This document shows positions 15,300 to 17,980 of a stretch of DNA of 17,980 nt, one piece after another (positions within the stretch are counted from its first letter, which is position 1; each line of letters begins with the position of its first letter). A program made the translations under genes and the position numbers. Origin of the DNA: Flavobacteriales bacterium (lineage in GTDB: Bacteria; Bacteroidota; Bacteroidia; Flavobacteriales; BACL11); contig JABJNS010000041.1 of assembly GCA_018664745.1 (NCBI GenBank), positions 1 through 17,980 on the forward strand, given 5' to 3'. The notes beneath the pieces were generated by a model. That model was not told where the DNA came from and ran no database searches. It saw only the letters and a program-made list of their open reading frames with translations.

Positions 15300-15321
15300 G
15301 GACTTTAAAAGTCCTTTTTTT
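15300..15321 (+). terminator. Rho-independent terminator after DUF3817
   Basis: Stem GGACTT / AAGTCC with a 3-nt TAA loop (15300-15314) followed by seven T residues. It starts 12 nt after the DUF3817 stop and separates that unit from the small membrane genes downstream. Confidence 0.85.
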
Positions 15322-15335
15322 ATTTGATTTTTTTG

Positions 15336-15343
15336 TATAATTG
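15336..15343 (+). promoter_or_regulatory. Weak candidate -7 box (TATAATTG) for the SHOCT-like gene
   Basis: One mismatch to TAnnTTTG, followed by C, 26 nt before the ATG at 15370 and just after the terminator. It also resembles a sigma-70 -10 box. No -33 element is seen. Confidence 0.28.
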
Positions 15344-15369
15344 CTTTAAACAATTAAAATTAAATTATT

Positions 15370-15711
15370 ATGATTTTTGGATGGTTTGTACTAAGTATTA
15401 TTGTTGGATTTGTAGGTTCAGGTAGAAACATTGGATTCTGGGGAGCATTTTTTCTCTCTCTTATTCTTAGTCCACTTATTGGAATAGTTGTAACACTTAT
15501 CTCAAAAAGTCCAGAAGAAGAGAGCTACAAAAGAGAAGTTCTAAAAACACAAGTGGCTCAAAAAGAAGCTTTAGAGAAGCTATCCTCAGAAAACACTGAG
15601 ACAAAACTTTCAATAGCTGATGAAATAAAGAAGTTAGAGCAATTAAAAAATGATAATCTAATTAGTGAGGAAGAATTTAACACTTTAAAAAAGAAGATTA
15701 TTAATAATTAG
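15370..15711 (+). CDS. Small two-helix membrane protein with C-terminal SHOCT-like motif
   Basis: Unrecognised protein of 113 residues. Two hydrophobic helices (about 2-16 and 22-45) are joined by GSGRN, forming a membrane hairpin. A charged, probably coiled-coil stretch follows (49-80). The end, SIADEIKKLEQLKNDNLISEEEF plus KKKI (81-110), has the SHOCT pattern: a short helix, L-x-x-G/N-x-I-S-x-E-E-F turn, second helix. SHOCT is a short C-terminal oligomerisation-type motif found on many bacterial membrane proteins; it gives no specific function. The gene has its own upstream terminator and is followed 5 nt later by another small membrane ORF. A real gene is likely, judging by composition and domain structure. 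Confidence 0.75.
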   Translation: MIFGWFVLSIIVGFVGSGRNIGFWGAFFLSLILSPLIGIVVTLISKSPEEESYKREVLKTQVAQKEALEKLSSENTETKLSIADEIKKLEQLKNDNLISEEEFNTLKKKIINN

Positions 15712-15716
15712 AATTT

Positions 15717-15911
15717 ATGGAAATCGCTTTCATCTTAATTGTGTTAATCTTAATATCTATCTACCTAGTATATCTAGCCTTTAAAATTATTAGCGATACT
15801 TTTTCAAAAGATAAAAAGATGATGGAAAAAACAAGTAATATCTCTAAAAAAGCTAGGCTGTTTCACAAAGAAAAACACCTAACTCCCCAACAACTTAGCA
15901 GCTTCCAATAA
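15717..15911 (+). CDS. Small single-helix membrane protein, hypothetical
   Basis: Unrecognised ORF of 64 residues. It has a hydrophobic N-terminal helix (about 2-25, MEIAFILIVLILISIYLVYL) and a Lys-rich tail (SKDKKMMEKTSNISKKARLFHKEKH). The ATG is 5 nt after the stop of the SHOCT-like gene, which supports co-translation. The last 33 nt overlap the convergent DUF3109 gene, so the final ten residues are constrained by the other strand. A helix followed by positive charges is a plausible inner-membrane topology, but AT-rich DNA can produce such ORFs by chance. Confidence 0.5.
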   Translation: MEIAFILIVLILISIYLVYLAFKIISDTFSKDKKMMEKTSNISKKARLFHKEKHLTPQQLSSFQ

Positions 15912-16445
15912 TTCTTTGTACCAAGCCTCTCCATATTTTCGGATGAGTGGTTCTTTTAAAAAAACATAAACAGGAATTTCTAATTCACTACCACATTTAC
16001 AGGCAGGCGCACAGATTTTAATTTCTTCATAATTTACGGCATCAAAATCTCGGTATTCTTGTATGCGTATCGGAAATAAATGACAAGAAATTGGTTTCTT
16101 AAAATCTACTTTCCCATCATAATGAGCTTTTTCAATTGAACATTTTGAAATTCCATTTTCCTCAATTACAAAAGCACATTCTCTATTATTAACAAGCGGA
16201 GTAGTAACATCTCCCTCAATATCGAGTACAGCAACCCCTACTTCATCAACTACATCAATTCCTTTTTGTAACATATACGGCTTTACCTTTTCGTAAATAT
16301 CCTCTAAAATATTTACTTCATTTTCCAGTAGTGGCGCTCCTGCATCTCCATCCACACAACACGCCCCTTTACACGCATTTAAATCGCACACAAAGTGCTT
16401 TTCAAAAACATCTAAAGAAATAATTTTATCCTCAACTTGAATCAT
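15879..16445 (-). CDS. DUF3109 family cysteine-cluster protein
   Basis: Cytoplasmic protein of 188 residues with ten cysteines in the DUF3109/YkgJ-like arrangement: C20, C25, C29, C30 (CDLNACKGACCVDGDAGAPL), C90, C102, C121 followed by His (KPISCHLFPIRI), then C145, C149 and C151 (CAPACKCG). Such clusters are expected to bind zinc or an iron-sulfur centre; the ligand and the activity are not known. DAGAPLLENEV, RECAFV and WYKELLE fit the family in Bacteroidota. The gene is divergent from glyS across a 46-nt gap and overlaps the small membrane ORF at its 3' end. The ATG sits only 4 nt after a TAnnTTTG box. Confidence 0.9.
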   Translation of the reverse strand: MIQVEDKIISLDVFEKHFVCDLNACKGACCVDGDAGAPLLENEVNILEDIYEKVKPYMLQKGIDVVDEVGVAVLDIEGDVTTPLVNNRECAFVIEENGISKCSIEKAHYDGKVDFKKPISCHLFPIRIQEYRDFDAVNYEEIKICAPACKCGSELEIPVYVFLKEPLIRKYGEAWYKELLEAAKLLGS

Positions 16446-16449
16446 GCCG

Positions 16450-16457
16450 CAAAACTA
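16450..16457 (-). promoter_or_regulatory. Putative Bacteroidota -7 box (TAGTTTTG) for DUF3109
   Basis: Exact TAnnTTTG match on the minus strand, followed by CGGC and then the ATG, leaving only 4 nt. Transcription would start at or very near the start codon. No -33 TTTG is seen. Confidence 0.45.
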
Positions 16458-16479
16458 CATAATAAAATAGGAGAATTAC

Positions 16480-16487
16480 TATTTTTG
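16480..16487 (+). promoter_or_regulatory. Putative Bacteroidota -7 box (TATTTTTG) for glyS
   Basis: Exact TAnnTTTG match followed by CGCT and then the glyS ATG. It mirrors the DUF3109 box on the other strand, and only 22 nt separate the two boxes. No -33 TTTG is seen. Confidence 0.45.
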
Positions 16488-16491
16488 CGCT

Positions 16492-17980
16492 ATGGCAAAT
16501 TATGAAGATATCTTTAAAAAAGTAGTGTCCCATGCAAAAGAGTATGGTTATGTTTTTCAATCCTCTGAAATTTATGATGGCTTGGCAGCAGCTTACGATT
16601 ACGGACCTAATGGAGTAGAATTAAAAAACAATATTAAAAACTATTGGTGGAAATCAATGGTGAATATGCACGAGAATATTGTAGGATTAGATTCTTCTAT
16701 TTTTATGCACCCTACTACTTGGAAAGCTTCAGGACATATTGATGCCTTTAACGATCCTTTGGTGGACAATAAAGACTCTAAAAAAAGATACCGTGCTGAT
16801 GTATTAACTGAAGATCATATTGCTAAAATTGAAGCTAAAATTGACAAAGATGTAGCAAAAGCTGCCAAGCGTTTTGGGGAAGCTTTTAATAAAGAAGAAT
16901 TCTTGGCTACCAATGGTAGAATTTTAGATAGACAAAAGCAAATTGATGCCATAAACGAGAAAATGAATACTTCCCTTTCTTCAGGAGATTTGGAAGGAGT
17001 AAAAGCATTGATTGAAGAGTTGGATATAAAATGCCCAGTTTCAGGAACTAATAATTGGACGGATGTTCGTCAGTTTAACCTAATGTTTAAAACACAAATG
17101 GGAGCTACTGATGATGGTGCTACTGATTTGTACTTACGACCAGAAACTGCCCAAGGTATTTTTGTAAACTTCCTAAATGTACAGAAAACTGCCCGCATGA
17201 AAATTCCTTTTGGGATTGCTCAAATCGGGAAAGCCTTCCGTAATGAGATTGTAGCGCGCCAGTTTATTTTCAGAATGCGTGAGTTCGAACAAATGGAAAT
17301 GCAATTTTTTGTTCGCCCAGGAGAAGAAATGAAATGGTACAAATACTGGAAAGAATTCCGTATGAAATGGCATAATTCACTAGCAATGGGAGAAGATAAT
17401 TACCGTTTTCATGACCATGAAAATTTAGCACATTATGCCAATGCTGCTACCGATATTGAATTCAAATTCCCATTCGGATTTAAAGAGTTAGAAGGAATCC
17501 ATTCTCGTACTGATTTTGACTTGAAAGCACATCAAGAACATTCTGGGAAAAAATTACAATATTTTGATCCTGAATTAGGAGAAAGCTATGTCCCCTATGT
17601 AGTAGAAACTTCTATCGGCTTGGACAGAATGTTCCTTACCGTACTAAGTCATGCTTTCCGTGAAGAAAAATTAGAAAATGGAGAAAGTAGAGTAGTCCTA
17701 AAAATTCCTGCAGTTTTAGCACCTATAAAAGCAGCTATTCTTCCGTTAACTAAGAAAGATGGAATGCCTGAAAAAGCAAGAGAAATAATGAAAATGTTAC
17801 AGCTTGATTTCAATTGCCAGTATGAAGAAAAGGATTCGATCGGGAAAAGATACAGAAGACAAGATGCAATTGGAACTCCTTTCTGTATTACAGTTGACCA
17901 TCAAACTTTAGAAGACAATACGGTTACTTTACGAGATAGAGATACTATGATACAAGAAAGAATCTCAGTAGAGAAACTAC
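16492..17980 (+). CDS. glyS: Glycyl-tRNA synthetase (class II, single-chain), 3' end cut by window
   Basis: Attaches glycine to tRNA(Gly); this is the dimeric alpha2-type enzyme. The frame starts at ATG 16492 (MANYEDIFKKVVSHAKEYGYVFQSSEIYDG) and runs 496 codons to the window end without a stop; by family length about 15-20 residues are missing. Class II motifs: YDYGPNGVELKNN near the N-terminus, RPETAQGIFVNF, motif 2 FRNE (249-252) with REFEQMEMQFF, and motif 3 GLDR (376-379) in VETSIGLDRMFL. The HGTP anticodon-binding domain starts at about VLAPIKAAILPL. An insertion of about 100 residues between the N-terminal block and CPVSGTNNW is normal for this type. No defects are seen. Confidence 0.96.
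   Translation, partial: MANYEDIFKKVVSHAKEYGYVFQSSEIYDGLAAAYDYGPNGVELKNNIKNYWWKSMVNMHENIVGLDSSIFMHPTTWKASGHIDAFNDPLVDNKDSKKRYRADVLTEDHIAKIEAKIDKDVAKAAKRFGEAFNKEEFLATNGRILDRQKQIDAINEKMNTSLSSGDLEGVKALIEELDIKCPVSGTNNWTDVRQFNLMFKTQMGATDDGATDLYLRPETAQGIFVNFLNVQKTARMKIPFGIAQIGKAFRNEIVARQFIFRMREFEQMEMQFFVRPGEEMKWYKYWKEFRMKWHNSLAMGEDNYRFHDHENLAHYANAATDIEFKFPFGFKELEGIHSRTDFDLKAHQEHSGKKLQYFDPELGESYVPYVVETSIGLDRMFLTVLSHAFREEKLENGESRVVLKIPAVLAPIKAAILPLTKKDGMPEKAREIMKMLQLDFNCQYEEKDSIGKRYRRQDAIGTPFCITVDHQTLEDNTVTLRDRDTMIQERISVEKL

Noticed and set aside
15370..15911. Toxin-antitoxin reading of the two small genes.
   Set aside because: No antitoxin DNA-binding motif or known toxin family; both have membrane helices. 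The SHOCT-like tail fits a structural role better.
1..17980. CRISPR arrays, mobile elements, phage genes, tRNA/rRNA and defence systems.
   Set aside because: Intergenic gaps are at most 91 nt, no spaced direct repeats or transposase/integrase motifs are seen, and every long frame is a recognised or small membrane gene.

Overview
The window is AT-rich chromosomal DNA of a Bacteroidota member, most likely of the Flavobacteriales type. The grounds are the gene families (DUF4271 next to hemD, a fused DAHP synthase/chorismate mutase, a short RsmI, an rnpA-yidD-S41 peptidase cluster, DUF3109), the lack of clear Shine-Dalgarno sequences, and TAnnTTTG promoter boxes of the Bacteroidota -7 type in front of the divergently transcribed genes. 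It is almost fully coding. The longest non-coding gap is 91 nt. I see no tRNA, rRNA, IS element, phage gene, CRISPR array or known defence system.

Layout, left to right. (1) Plus strand, 1-2801: the 3' part of a long-chain polyprenyl diphosphate synthase overlaps dnaG by 4 nt. (2) Minus strand, 7114 down to 2806: DUF2279 membrane protein, rsmI, DAHP synthase/chorismate mutase and recJ form one tight unit with two 1-nt TAATG junctions. (3) Plus strand, 7175-8833: tdk and alr, 3 nt apart. (4) Minus strand, 13730 down to 8821: DUF4271 membrane protein and hemD, a strong hairpin terminator, then rnpA, yidD, an S41 processing peptidase and an O-antigen ligase/polymerase-like protein. (5) Plus strand, 13822-15287: a glutaryl-CoA-dehydrogenase-like acyl-CoA dehydrogenase and a small DUF3817 membrane protein, ending in a terminator. 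(6) Plus strand, 15370-15911: two small unrecognised membrane proteins, the first with a SHOCT-like tail. (7) A divergent pair: a DUF3109 cysteine-cluster protein (minus) and glycyl-tRNA synthetase (plus), the latter cut by the window end.

Most of this is housekeeping: isoprenoid chain synthesis, replication priming, recombination and repair, shikimate entry, rRNA methylation, thymidine salvage, D-alanine supply, haem synthesis, RNase P, membrane insertion and translation. I found no convincing new multi-gene system. The points most worth a second look are the paired TAnnTTTG boxes in all three divergent gaps, with nearly equal leader lengths within each pair (4 nt for DUF3109/glyS, suggesting near-leaderless mRNAs); a terminator directly upstream of rnpA that leaves no room for a separate promoter; a changed residue in the RnpA RNR signature; and the two small membrane genes at 15370-15911.
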